Shown here: piece after piece, positions 1-9,359 of the stretch
Layout of the letters: every line of letters begins with the position of its first letter
How positions within the stretch are numbered: position 1 is the first letter of the stretch
Source of the DNA: Pelomyxa schiedti
Taxonomy: Eukaryota; Evosea; Pelobiontida; Pelomyxidae
Assembly: GCA_020536535.1 (NCBI GenBank)
Contig: JAHLWZ010000914.1
Coordinates: 1 to 49,061 of the forward strand
Direction of reading: 5' to 3'
Length of the DNA stretch: 49,061 nucleotides
Notes under the pieces: generated by a model
The model's database searches: none
What the model was told of the DNA's origin: nothing
Seen by the model: only the letters and a program-made list of their open reading frames with translations
Translations under genes and position numbers: made by a program

Positions 1-8
1 ACACACAC

Positions 9-203
9 CATCTGTTGTATTTTAGCGGCGACGGCGGCAGCCTCGGCGATGTACTCGTCGTAGTCGTGGCGCAGTCTGCGGCACGTACCCGCCTTGATCT
101 TGGCATCACGCTTAACACCTGCCACACCGCCACTTTGTGTCGAAGACCCGCAGCGCACGCCCACCCGCCCGCAACTCGTTGTACTCGTAGTACTAGACAT
201 CAT
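9..203 (-). CDS. TBCA: Tubulin-binding cofactor A, first coding exon (partial)
   Basis: This exon reads leftward from the ATG at 203 (a second ATG follows at 200) and ends at a GTGTGTGT donor at positions 8-1, so the rest of the gene lies outside the window. After a Ser/Thr/Gly-rich start of about 28 residues the frame runs DAKIKAGTCRRL, then HDYDEYIAEAAAVAAKIQQM. The IKIK-x-G-x-x-RL pattern, followed by a Tyr and a Lys/Gln-rich helix ending KIxxM, matches the first helix of cofactor A. That family consists of small three-helix proteins that hold beta-tubulin during folding in the cytosol. The N-terminal extension is longer than in animal TBCA. Only about 65 residues are visible, so the call rests on one helix; a generic coiled coil is the alternative. 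Confidence 0.6.
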
Positions 204-631
204 TGTTTGAGCTGTCTTTTGGTTTTTCTCGAATGCATTCGGGATCAGATAGAAGATTTCCTTGCCAGAGGGTCCACTCCAAGGAGGAGAAGTACTACGA
301 GAAGCTTGATGTTCCTTATGTTATCATCATGCATGAGGGATTGAATCGATCAAGGTCGAGATTGAATCAGCCTTTGTTTATTTTGGATGTGTACTCCGGG
401 TCATGATGATCGGATCTCGCGTAGTTCCTGGAATGACACTTTCAGCTGTAACAAAGAATTCTGGTAAGTCAGGGGACTATGCGTTATTCCACAACATTTC
501 TCACCTTGCTTCCTCCTGCCTTTATAACCAAACAACAACAAACCATCACAAACCGAAAAAAAACCAAGTGACGGTGGTGGTGAGCAACCAAGAACAAGCA
601 ACAACAACAACAAGAACCCACACAAACAAAA
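204..631. other. Spacer between two divergent genes; short ORF of uncertain status
   Basis: This interval lies between the divergent TBCA exon and the gene at 632. A plus-strand frame from an ATG at 233 stays open to 406 and includes EEKYYEKLDVPYVIIMHEG, which has a protein-like composition. The sequence after it (403-470) is open in another frame up to a GTAAGT donor-like site at 471. I could not join these into a convincing gene or recognise a family. From about 530 to 630 the sequence is A/C-rich (AAC/ACA runs), which looks like 5' untranslated leader. Confidence 0.2.
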
Positions 632-2197
632 ATGATCGCGGTCATGACTTACAGTAAACAAGCCACTGGGCCCCTTGCGTTCTCTCCATTATCTCCACTA
701 TCATCACCCTCATCACCATCATTTCCAGAGCGCAAGAGCAGGCGATCGCCATCACCCTCTCGCCATTACAACGCGCGTTACTCCAGTTCTCTTGCTCCCT
801 CCTCCTCCTCCCTCAGTGACCGTGATGTTGTCAAGACAACTGCGGCGGTGTACACCCGTGACCAGTTCTTTGCGTTCGCAGTGTCATCACACCGCAGGTG
901 CGGGAGCATAAGCCCAGCACACATCCTCGTGCAGAGTGCCCCGTTGCTGAGGTTCCTGTGGGACAACTTGTCACTCGGGGGTGGGGTACCTGCTTCGCAG
1001 CTGCGTTCATTGAATTGTGCTGGAACTGACTCCTCTGCCTTATTGGATTCTTTGCGTTCTTATTCTCTTCCTGACTCGAGGAGTGGTAGTTGTATGGCTG
1101 AGGGTAGTTCTTGTTGTTGTGGCCGTAGGTGCAGGAGCTTTGCCGTTTCTGTATCAGCATACTGTTCCAGTGGAGAGTGCTCTAGCAGAACCGTGACATT
1201 CGATTTATCTCCTCTGCTTCTGGGTCTCACTGGGAGTGTCACACACCACGAGTGGCAGTGGGGAGTTACATGGGTGGATTCGCGGCTATGTGTTGCTCAG
1301 ATAGCTGGCTCTTCCGATGGGATCACAAGTTATTACTTGCAGGACAGGGCCAGGGGGCTCCAGAGGCCGCTTCTGAAGGACTCGGAGACTGTTCTCAATG
1401 AAGATATGCACAGTACAAACGGGAAGTGGTGGGTGGCCTGTGTTGGAAGTAGTTCCGTTGCGGTCAAAAACCTGATGGAGGGTAGTTCTGGTGCTAATAA
1501 CCAAGAACATCATAGCTTTGCGAGGGTTCCTCGTGCTGACAGCAGTGCTGAATGTGTAGACAAGGTGATGATTAGCAAGTGCAATGAAGATGAGGCCGTG
1601 ATCGTGAGCCATTGCTCTGGAGATAAGTCCAGAATGCGGATTGAGGTGATAGACCTCAATCAGACGCTCTTGGGCAACACACTGTCAGTGGTGAGTACCA
1701 CGAGGCCTCTGTTTCCATCATCTGATTCGAGGAACCTTGTGTCAACATCCACACTGGCTCTTAAGAAACGAAACGGTGCAAGGGTGTTCATAGTAAAAGC
1801 TGTTGTCAGAGACCCGATGAGGGCTATCGTCTACCAAGTTGATGAGGTCACGGGAATAACAACAGAACTTACCAGCATTCCAATGGTAATGGGTGGGTCG
1901 AACTCCTGGAGCTCTGGGCTTTCCCAGCTAAGTGATTCACAGTTCTGTATATCACAGAGGAACGAGATATGGGACTGCAACAGCTCATTGAATCCAGTGA
2001 GGACACTAAGTACCGAGGGAACAAGAAAAGGGCGAAACGTGCAAGTCGTGGCCGAGTCTGGATTCTTGATTGAAGTTGAGCATAAGTCGCTAAGAGTGGT
2101 TGAGGAGTCATCAGGTTTTGAGGTGCTTGCTCTTGACTTCCTTGTCCCTCAGCTAGTATCGTTGTCAATCAAGAAAACCTCATGCACATATGTTTAA
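632..2197 (+). CDS. Protein of a repetitive family, probably lineage-specific (copy 1)
   Basis: This is a single open exon of 521 codons with no intron, unusual for this window. The N-terminus is Ser/Pro-rich (residues 1-70). It is followed by the block TRDQFFAFAVSSHRRCG, a short hydrophobic stretch ending LLRFLWDNLSLG, and a region with repeated beta-strand-like segments. No catalytic motif, signal peptide or membrane segment is apparent. A related protein lies at about 4214-5226 and a possible remnant at 39.9-40.3 kb; they share the QF-A...RCG start, a VTF-type strand and the spacing that follows. The repeated strand pattern could fold as a beta-propeller, but that is a guess from texture. 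I do not recognise a named function. The in-frame ATG at 647 (MTYSKQ) is an alternative start. Confidence 0.75.
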   Translation: MIAVMTYSKQATGPLAFSPLSPLSSPSSPSFPERKSRRSPSPSRHYNARYSSSLAPSSSSLSDRDVVKTTAAVYTRDQFFAFAVSSHRRCGSISPAHILVQSAPLLRFLWDNLSLGGGVPASQLRSLNCAGTDSSALLDSLRSYSLPDSRSGSCMAEGSSCCCGRRCRSFAVSVSAYCSSGECSSRTVTFDLSPLLLGLTGSVTHHEWQWGVTWVDSRLCVAQIAGSSDGITSYYLQDRARGLQRPLLKDSETVLNEDMHSTNGKWWVACVGSSSVAVKNLMEGSSGANNQEHHSFARVPRADSSAECVDKVMISKCNEDEAVIVSHCSGDKSRMRIEVIDLNQTLLGNTLSVVSTTRPLFPSSDSRNLVSTSTLALKKRNGARVFIVKAVVRDPMRAIVYQVDEVTGITTELTSIPMVMGGSNSWSSGLSQLSDSQFCISQRNEIWDCNSSLNPVRTLSTEGTRKGRNVQVVAESGFLIEVEHKSLRVVEESSGFEVLALDFLVPQLVSLSIKKTSCTYV

Positions 2198-2411
2198 ACC
2201 CAAACAAACAAACGTTTGTGTTGTGTAAACAGGAAAACAATTTTGTCAATTTTTGTAACATGCAGGAACTTAGTTTCTTGTTTTCTACTCAAAACGATTG
2301 AGAGCTCTCGATGACACTCGGCACCAATCAACACGACTTGATCGATGGACGCTTCACGTAAAAAGGCAACACGAAATTTCGGAACACCAAAAAAAAAGAA
2401 CTTTTGAGGAG

Positions 2412-4151
2412 ATGAAGGGGGTAGCAGCAGGGAAGTGGTGTGTTGTAGCGATAGTGATTGTTGTTGTAGTGATGATGATGAGTGGACTTTGTTGCGGCAA
2501 CGGCGTACCTGACGCGTACGGGTACCCCAATGCAAACGAGAGAAAAGTATGTAGTACTTGTGGGATTGGCCTTTTTTTTTTTTTTTTTATTTTCCCCTCA
2601 CACCGATTTTGTATTTTGTCTCCTATTGCGTTATAGTTGTTTCAAAATATTTTGAAAATAATTATTGATAGTTCTTGGTTCTGCTGAACAATGCGCGGGC
2701 AGACCCTGAGACTGCTCTGGCTGATTGTGCTGGGCCACCCGATGGTCCTTGCAAGGTTTAAATCCAGCTTTGTTTGTTTAGTAAAATAACAAAACAGCTA
2801 ACCTTCTGTAGGAGAAGGTAAACTGTTATGGACCAGTTCGCCCTTTGACTTTTACCAAGTTGAATGCCCATGCTTCAAGGTAGAAAAAAGCGTTGAAAAC
2901 CCATTCCCCTTTGACCACTGCACAGATTTCATTCACAGCATATGACAACAGGTATAACAAAATGAGCAAAGTTACAATAAGTAATTTTTTTTTTTTTTTT
3001 TGATTATCAGGTGGATATTTTGCTCATAACTCGAACTGTGAGCTTGTATCAAATATTGAGACACTTTATCTTGGGGGAACGTGTGCAAATGCCGCAGCAT
3101 CTTGCTCGTGTGTGGGAGGTACTCCCACTTGTGGGTCTGGTTGCACGGACCCATGGGAAAGAGTTGCACTGTTTGAAGGTAGTGCGAATGCAGAAGATAT
3201 TTCCAGCACTGAGGACCCCGAGGTTTCGCTTTTATGCTTTTGATTTTTTACTGACTCCAAGCAGACTTCACTCGACATGTTTTTGACTGAGACAGCGGCA
3301 TCCACTACATGTGAATGGAGTTACACAAACGGTCACAGGTTATTTCTTGTAATTTTCTGTCTATCGGAACGAATTTGCAACAAGATATTCCCTGTTGAAA
3401 TACGGCTATGGAATGGGCGTTGGAGCAGCAGGAAAGTTGACCATTGATATGAGCAGCGGAACCGACTCCGATGAAGATATAAAGTACTTCCATTCGATTC
3501 TTATTGGAACTAACCATCAAAAAAAAAAAGTCTGCCGAGTGGAATGAACCTGGGATCCGGAACCTCCGCAGAATTTTGGGCCAACTGGTACCACCCCTCC
3601 CTGGCACCAACAGTTCACAAAGTCAATGTCGACGGGACTTGCTATGACATGGCCGTGGGGCTCTCACAGACCGCCAACAACACAGCGTACACGCACAGCA
3701 TGAGCCTGTCCACCGGGTGCCACAACTACTACTTCGTGTTCAGCGATGGGACCACAGAGCACACATACCCTTCTGCCGGCAGCCTCACAACCGGCACATC
3801 CTGCAGTGATGGATACAGTTCATCATCAAGGCCCGCAAGTTGCGGTGCGTAGCTTTGGACCCCCCCATGTTTTTTTTTCCCCTCTTCCCTAATGAGTTCC
3901 CAGGTGGCACTACAGAAGAATCCGAATCCACTCCCACTTCCACTTCCGCATCGCGATCCAGATCGACGTCGGAATCGCACTCAACTAGCACTTCTAGGTC
4001 ATTGAGCACGAGCACCGGCACTGAATCATCATCCACAACCCATGTGTCATCCAACACGTACCTGTACTCATCAGTTGGCACACTCACCCACCCCTTACTG
4101 CTACTTGTACCCCTCATTGTCGTTGCTGTGGCTCTTTCAGTGTTGATCTGA
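2412..4151 (+). CDS. CAP (SCP/PR-1) domain surface protein, probably membrane- or GPI-anchored
   Basis: Nine exons give about 420 residues: 2412-2546, 2672-2755, 2812-2879, 2926-2951, 3011-3222, 3265-3338, 3385-3495, 3540-3844 and 3904-4151. The phases agree throughout. Exon 1 is a strong signal peptide (MKGVAAGKWCVVAIVIVVVV). The CAP fold is recognisable from FLVLLNNARADPETALADC, PLTFTKLNAHASRFHSQHM, GGYFAHNSNC and NGHRYSLLKYGYGMGVG. The HSxxM, YFAH and GHR segments hold the usual His positions. Another Cys-containing module (FWANWYHPS, later TGCHNYYFVFSDGTTE) precedes a Ser/Thr stalk and a C-terminal hydrophobic segment (LLLLVPLIVVAVALSVLI). This is a secreted or surface protein of unknown ligand. 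The junction between exons 7 and 8 needs a non-GT donor (see findings). Confidence 0.8.
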
Positions 4152-4213
4152 AGAAGAAACCCACTGTCTTTTTTTTTTTTGTTTCCGAATTCTTAGAAGG
4201 GGTGGTGCACCAG

Positions 4214-5226
4214 ATGGACGACGAGGCGACGACGACGACGATCTCATTTACGCGGACACTCGACGCGCGGTCACACAGTTTGTGGCATTGGCATGTGGAG
4301 CAACAGTTCCTCGTTGTTCTCGTGGCTCCCCCGTGTCCCTGCTGCCTGTCGACCTGTTGGTGAACGAAATCGGACGCAACTGGGTCGTCGCGTTGTTGGA
4401 CCCAGTTGGCTTCTCTGTGGTAAGTGGGTTCACCTCAGAGATAGTTGGCGCCGGTGAGGAGCCGCTGTCCCCTGCGGCACCACCACCACGCTCTCTGTAC
4501 TCGGACTGCTGTGTGGTTTTCGTTGGGGTGTCACACACGCTTGGTGTTGTGTGGCACAAGTTGCGGTGGTTTGGTGGTACCGCTTCTTCATGCTCAGTTA
4601 CTATTGAGTGCTACCTGGGGAGTTCTCGGTGGATAGCCAGGTTCATAAATGAGTGTTCATTCTCTGAGAGCGCTGACGCACACTGTCGTCCCGGGGACCA
4701 CCACTTTTTTGTGATGAGCGATGATGGGAGATGTGTTAGGAGCATCCACGACGGACGGATCACTGTCACAGAGCGCAGCAAATGGAAGAGCAATGGAAAG
4801 TGGCTGATCTTGAGTGCTGAGCGTCTCTTTAAAAACCAAATGAAAGTGTGGAGGCTCAATGCAGGCCTGCCTGTGGGCGATTGTGCGGTGCTGCAGACTC
4901 ACTCTCCCGCGAGTTTCCTTGAGCATGCCAGTTTCAATTCTTCTGTAGATGACAACCAGGCTGTGATAGGCTGTGGGAGAGACGATCAGTGGGAGTTGCT
5001 CTTTGTTGACTTGAAAACAAGCTTCCTCACAGGTAACCTGTTTGTTACCGGGAGTCTATCTCTTCCATACAAGAGTCTACGTGAAGTTCTGTGGCTTTCA
5101 CGTGATGAAATTCTCACAGTGCATGTAGACTTCCGCGGGCGGGGCAGGGTTTACAACACGCTGACTGGTCGCTATGTCAACTTTTTGTCATGTTGGGACT
5201 GGAAAAGTGCTGTTTGTACTCTCTGA
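4214..5226 (+). CDS. Protein of the same repetitive family (copy 2), start unclear or frameshifted
   Basis: The open frame from about 4195 to the stop at 5224-5226 encodes roughly 320 residues related to the gene at 632-2197. It has the corresponding RRAVTQFVALACGATVPRC block, then VDLLVNEIGRNWVVALLDP and a C-terminal half of beta-strand-like segments. No ATG lies in this frame upstream of the block. The nearest ATG (4214) opens a different frame and runs straight into a GAC/ACG triplet repeat (4216-4240). The start is therefore a slippage frameshift, a spliced upstream exon, or a broken gene. The AG at 4195-4196 could be an acceptor. I see no membrane segments and no recognised function. Confidence 0.6.
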
Positions 5227-5502
5227 GGCACGCACAACCCCAAGTTCAAACGAGTCATCAAAACCGCAATTTTACCATCGGCCTCGTCCCGATTCACCTC
5301 CCTGGCCCGAGAGCCCGCTTATTTCGTTGGTGGAATGATCCGCCATCCTGGTTCTCTGTACCCTGTGAAGGGAAAATTCTGAAATGTGTGGAACACATCT
5401 GGGCCAGACACATTCCGTTTCGTGGTCTTTCCAGCCTCTGAGGAGCAGCACATTGTCAGACAAATTTCGTTCTAAGAGGAATTTCTCGGAAACAGATCAA
5501 GA

Positions 5503-8500
5503 ATGAAACAGGCGACACCGTTTCGGTCATCGGCAGGCGATACCGACGACGAGGACGGGGAACCCCCCACCGCGACCGCAACCATCACCCCGGAACCACG
5601 ACGGAGGACACCTGCCGAATCGAGCTACAACGCCCACCCCCACCACCCCGTCGCAACCAAGCCGCGGCTGCGACGGCCGCCTCCTGGAGAAAGTACAACG
5701 ACCACTGCGCCAGAGCAGCGGCGCGCGGATCCCCGCCACCACCACCACCACCAGCACAGGCGGCCGGAGGAACAAACAATCGAGAAAAGTTCGGAGGCTA
5801 GTGGGGGAGCGAGAGGGAGAGGGGGAGGGGGAGGGGGCGGGGGCGGCCGGCAGCACCAGCGCCGCGGAGGTCGTGCTGCTGCCGCTGCTGCAACCAACAC
5901 AGGCACGAGCACCACCACTACGAGCCCAGTGTATGTCACAGCGGTGGGCGGCGTGGCTGCACTCGCCAGCACCGGGCACAGGGCTATGCACCAAAACCAC
6001 AGTTATGGGATCGTTGGCGCTGCGAGCGAGGAGGGGGAACGTGAGGCCGACGACGTGGCGGGGGGTAGCGATAACGATCCCGGCCGCGGTGGTGATTATG
6101 GGTGTGGTGGTGGTGGTGGTGGTGACCAACGAGGGGATGATGATGAGGATATCAACGACTGTTGTTTGGCAACAACAAACACATCAACATCATTCCAACA
6201 GGGTTCCACTGGAGTGGGTGATGGAGATGGGAATGTTGGGGAAGGAACTGGGCGTGGGTACAGTTACTTGGGGAGTATGCATGCATTTTCCGGAGATAGT
6301 GTCCAGTTGGATGCCGCAAGTACTGGTGGCACATTAATGACTGAAGTGTGTGGATTGTTTCACACCTGTTATACTTTTTTTTTTTTTTTTGCCAAAAAAA
6401 CACAGTGATCCAAATTCCAATGTATTCCAACAACAAACACAAGAGTTATACTGATTTGACCAGTGATTACAGTGATGACGAGTCGTACAGTTTTGTGAGT
6501 ACAGCAAGTCAGATTGTACCCCCTACACTTGGAAACATTGTCAAACTTAAAAGACAAATTAGTCACTGGAAACACCAAGTTGCTCGCCTGGAGAGAGAAA
6601 AACACTTGATTGGTAATGCTCCCTCCTCTGAAATCAACTCATTTCCGCGCAGAAATGCAGTCCCAGTCCGAGCTCAACGAACTTCATGAGCAATTTGTTG
6701 CTGAACAAGAGCAATTTTCGTTGCAAGTTGAAGAACTACAAGAGAAACAGAAACGGCTCGAGCAGGAACACCCGCTTCTGAGTGAACGCTTGCAAACCTT
6801 GCGAGAGTCACTGGCGGATGTGACGACCATTTGTATTTCCGATGAGCGGTTTGTACCATTCAATAGAAATGAATACATCTTTACGTATCTATAGGGCACA
6901 GGCCCTGAAAGTTGTTCCAGAAGAGCAACTGCCTCTTACAGACCTCATTGCTTTGAAAATTTACAATATAGTTGCCCCCGCTCGAAGACAGACAGATCAA
7001 TTAAAAAGAGAGAACGACGCCCTAAGTGGCCAGGTTATCCTCCGATACAGCGTAAATCTTTGTGCTGATAAAGTTCTGTTTAGGTTCGCCAGCTTTCTTC
7101 AGATATGAAAACAGAGCAAACACAACTCGAATCAGCACTGGCGACCACCAAGGACGACTTAAATCGGTGCACAGTGGAGAGGGATGTACTGAAAGAGAGG
7201 AACTCCCACCTGCTGGCTGATCTAAGAGAGAGGGATTCCACAGTGGCATCACTTCAAACTGATTCCGAAAAATTTAAAGCTGTACTCAAACCCCAAGATT
7301 TTTTCCGAAACCTCATATCCCTTAGGTAAGCAAGGACCTTGCTCAGTGCAAAACCGAGTTGCAAGAAGCTCTGAGGCGAGTCAGAGAATTGGGAATCGAA
7401 AATGAATCAATAAAATCCAGTGCGGGTGCCACACAGAGCAATGCTGCTGGTAATAGTCGCAGGCAAGTGCTCTTATATTTTCACCTTGTTCATTGTTCAA
7501 AAGAGCTGAGATGCTCACACTTGATAAAGACTTCCTCACCAAGCAAGTTGAGGAGAGCAATGCGAAAATTGAGCAACTGGAAGAGGCTTTGGCAAGGAAA
7601 CGTGTGAGATCGGCCTCACTCAAGCAGAGAAATGACGATCTCGCTCACCAAGTACAAACTCACCTCAAACTCTGGAGGTTTTAATGTCCCACAGGTTCAC
7701 GCTCTGCAAGACGCCCCACGGCAACAATATGAGAGGAGACTGCACGAAGAAATTGACTTGATCCAGAAAAAAATGATTTCTGACGTTACAGAGATGCGTG
7801 CTCAATCGCAACATTCCCTGGAACTGCAAACAACAGCTTTACGCGAAGTCTGCCCCGCCTCTATTATTATTACTATTAAAAACGTGGCTCACATTTCCTC
7901 AGGCACGGGATTCAGCAATAGCAGAGTGCAAACGTCTCAAACTTGAAGTGGAATCGTGGCGTGAAAAATACGAGCACAGCAATAATACTCATTCTCAGCT
8001 CACCAGTTCTTTGGAGTTACGTTTATCCGAGGCACTCAATAATGCCAAGGTGAAGCAATTTGAATTGGATCGCATCATGCTTCAGTATACTGCTGCCCAA
8101 TCAGAGTCTGCAAGAGCCGGAATTGAATGCGAGAAATACAGAAAGAAACTGGACTTATTGACCTCAGAGTACCGTTCACTACAGGTGAGCATTCCGTCTT
8201 TTTCCCGGAAGTCAGTCTCAAAGAACTTCAGGCTTCATATGACAATCAAATACACGACCTTATGTCTCAGCTGCAGCAACGGGAGTCTCGCATTAACCAG
8301 CTTCAAGATGACAGTGGGTACTTTGCCGGAAATTTAGGAACAGCACAAACACTGACCAAAAAGGTTTGCACAGCAGAAAATTCTTTCCATATTCACTCAC
8401 CGGGAACTAAGATTGCCGACCTGGAGAAAAGTCTCACAGAGCAGAAGAATATGCTGGACTCGACCGCGGCACAGCTCGTGCAAGCAAACTCTTCACTTTC

Positions 8501-8999
8501 CCTCGTCCAGCAACCACAGAAATTCCTCATAGACAAAGTCCGGCAACATGAAACTACAGCATCACAACAGGCCCACGAACTACAATCCCTGAGGCAGAAG
8601 CTCTCACAGTCAGAGGGCGAATGCAGCCGGCTGATTCAAAGAAACGCAGCACTAGAACAGAAAGTGCTCAAAGTTGCCACTCTCAAAGAAAAGGTTCTCA
8701 CCAGCCTATCCCAACAACAGCAACAGCAACAGCAACAACAACAACAATCGTTCACAGCAACCACACACCGCAACAGCATAAACCCAGCCAACAACACAGC
8801 AACACTCGCCCAATCTGTAAATACCACCACGCAACCACAATCATCACCACCTTCTCTCACCAATACCTCCACACCACCAGCTTGGTCCACAAAGCTATCA
8901 CAGAAGCTTCAACTTCAAACACAGTCCAGGCCAACCACAATCCCATCATCATGTACATCATATCACCAACCCACAGCCAACCACACCAACAGCCATTAG
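5503..8999 (+). CDS. PIBF1: PIBF1/CEP90-like centriolar coiled-coil protein
   Basis: This multi-exon gene encodes a low-complexity N-terminus (5503-6340; His, Gly and Ala runs), a long heptad-rich coiled coil (6410-8700), and a Gln/Thr/Pro-rich tail. Short introns fall near 6350-6405, 6612-6652, 6852-6895, 7033-7084, 7265-7325, 7464-7500, 7670-7694, 7846-7902 and 8185-8225; exact ends are approximate. Recognition rests on several PIBF1 signatures in order: PEEQLPLTDLIALKIYNIV, ARDSAIAECKRL, ECEKYRKKLDLLTSEYRSLQ, VQQPQKFLIDKVRQ and a near-terminal PPAWSTKL. In animals PIBF1/CEP90 acts at distal centrioles and centriolar satellites in centriole maturation and ciliogenesis, so basal bodies are implied here. 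The ATG at 5503 was chosen as the first in a long open exon. The glycine/histidine N-terminus is absent from the animal protein. Confidence 0.8.
8712..8747 (+). repeat. CAG/CAA triplet repeat encoding a glutamine tract
   Basis: About twelve mixed CAA/CAG codons encode an uninterrupted Gln run between the last coiled coil and the Thr/Asn/Pro-rich tail of the PIBF1-like protein. The codon mixing argues against very recent expansion. Confidence 0.9.
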
Positions 9000-9359
9000 T
9001 TGTTGTTCAATCAACAACAAACATCACAGCAGAATGAATTCACCCTGCGCAGAACCACCTACACCAACAACTACAAGGCCCTTTTGCCCCTTCGCAGCAG
9101 CCTTCCGTTTACGGAAGTGGCAAAACGCTCATTCCCGCAACCGACAACGGATTCGCCCCCGGAAGATCACCTTGATCAACAACACACACCCCTGTAACAT
9201 GCACCTCGCGTTGATGTTCAGAGAACGAATGTTTTCAAAACGCCAAGAAGAGGGAGAAAAAAGAACCAGCAACAAAAATTCCCTGTGCGTGAGCTGAACA
9301 GGACACACGAAAAATTATCCGTGTACATATAACACATCCACTTGTGCTTTGTAAACAAC
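9000..9359. other. Spacer: 3' UTR of the PIBF1-like gene and upstream region of cyclase C1
   Basis: The sequence continues the A/C-rich texture of the upstream gene tail for about 200 nt and then becomes mixed. Short ORFs here have repeat-like composition and no conserved motif. A short A/T-rich stretch with a GTACATATAACAC segment lies 25-40 nt before the C1 start codon at 9360 and could hold a TATA-like element. Nothing else is evident. Confidence 0.5.

Noticed and set aside
5527-6129. A 200-codon minus-strand ORF under the PIBF1-like N-terminus
   Set aside because: It reads Thr/Val/Gly repeats antisense to His/Gly/Pro codon runs. The plus-strand frame splices into conserved PIBF1 blocks.
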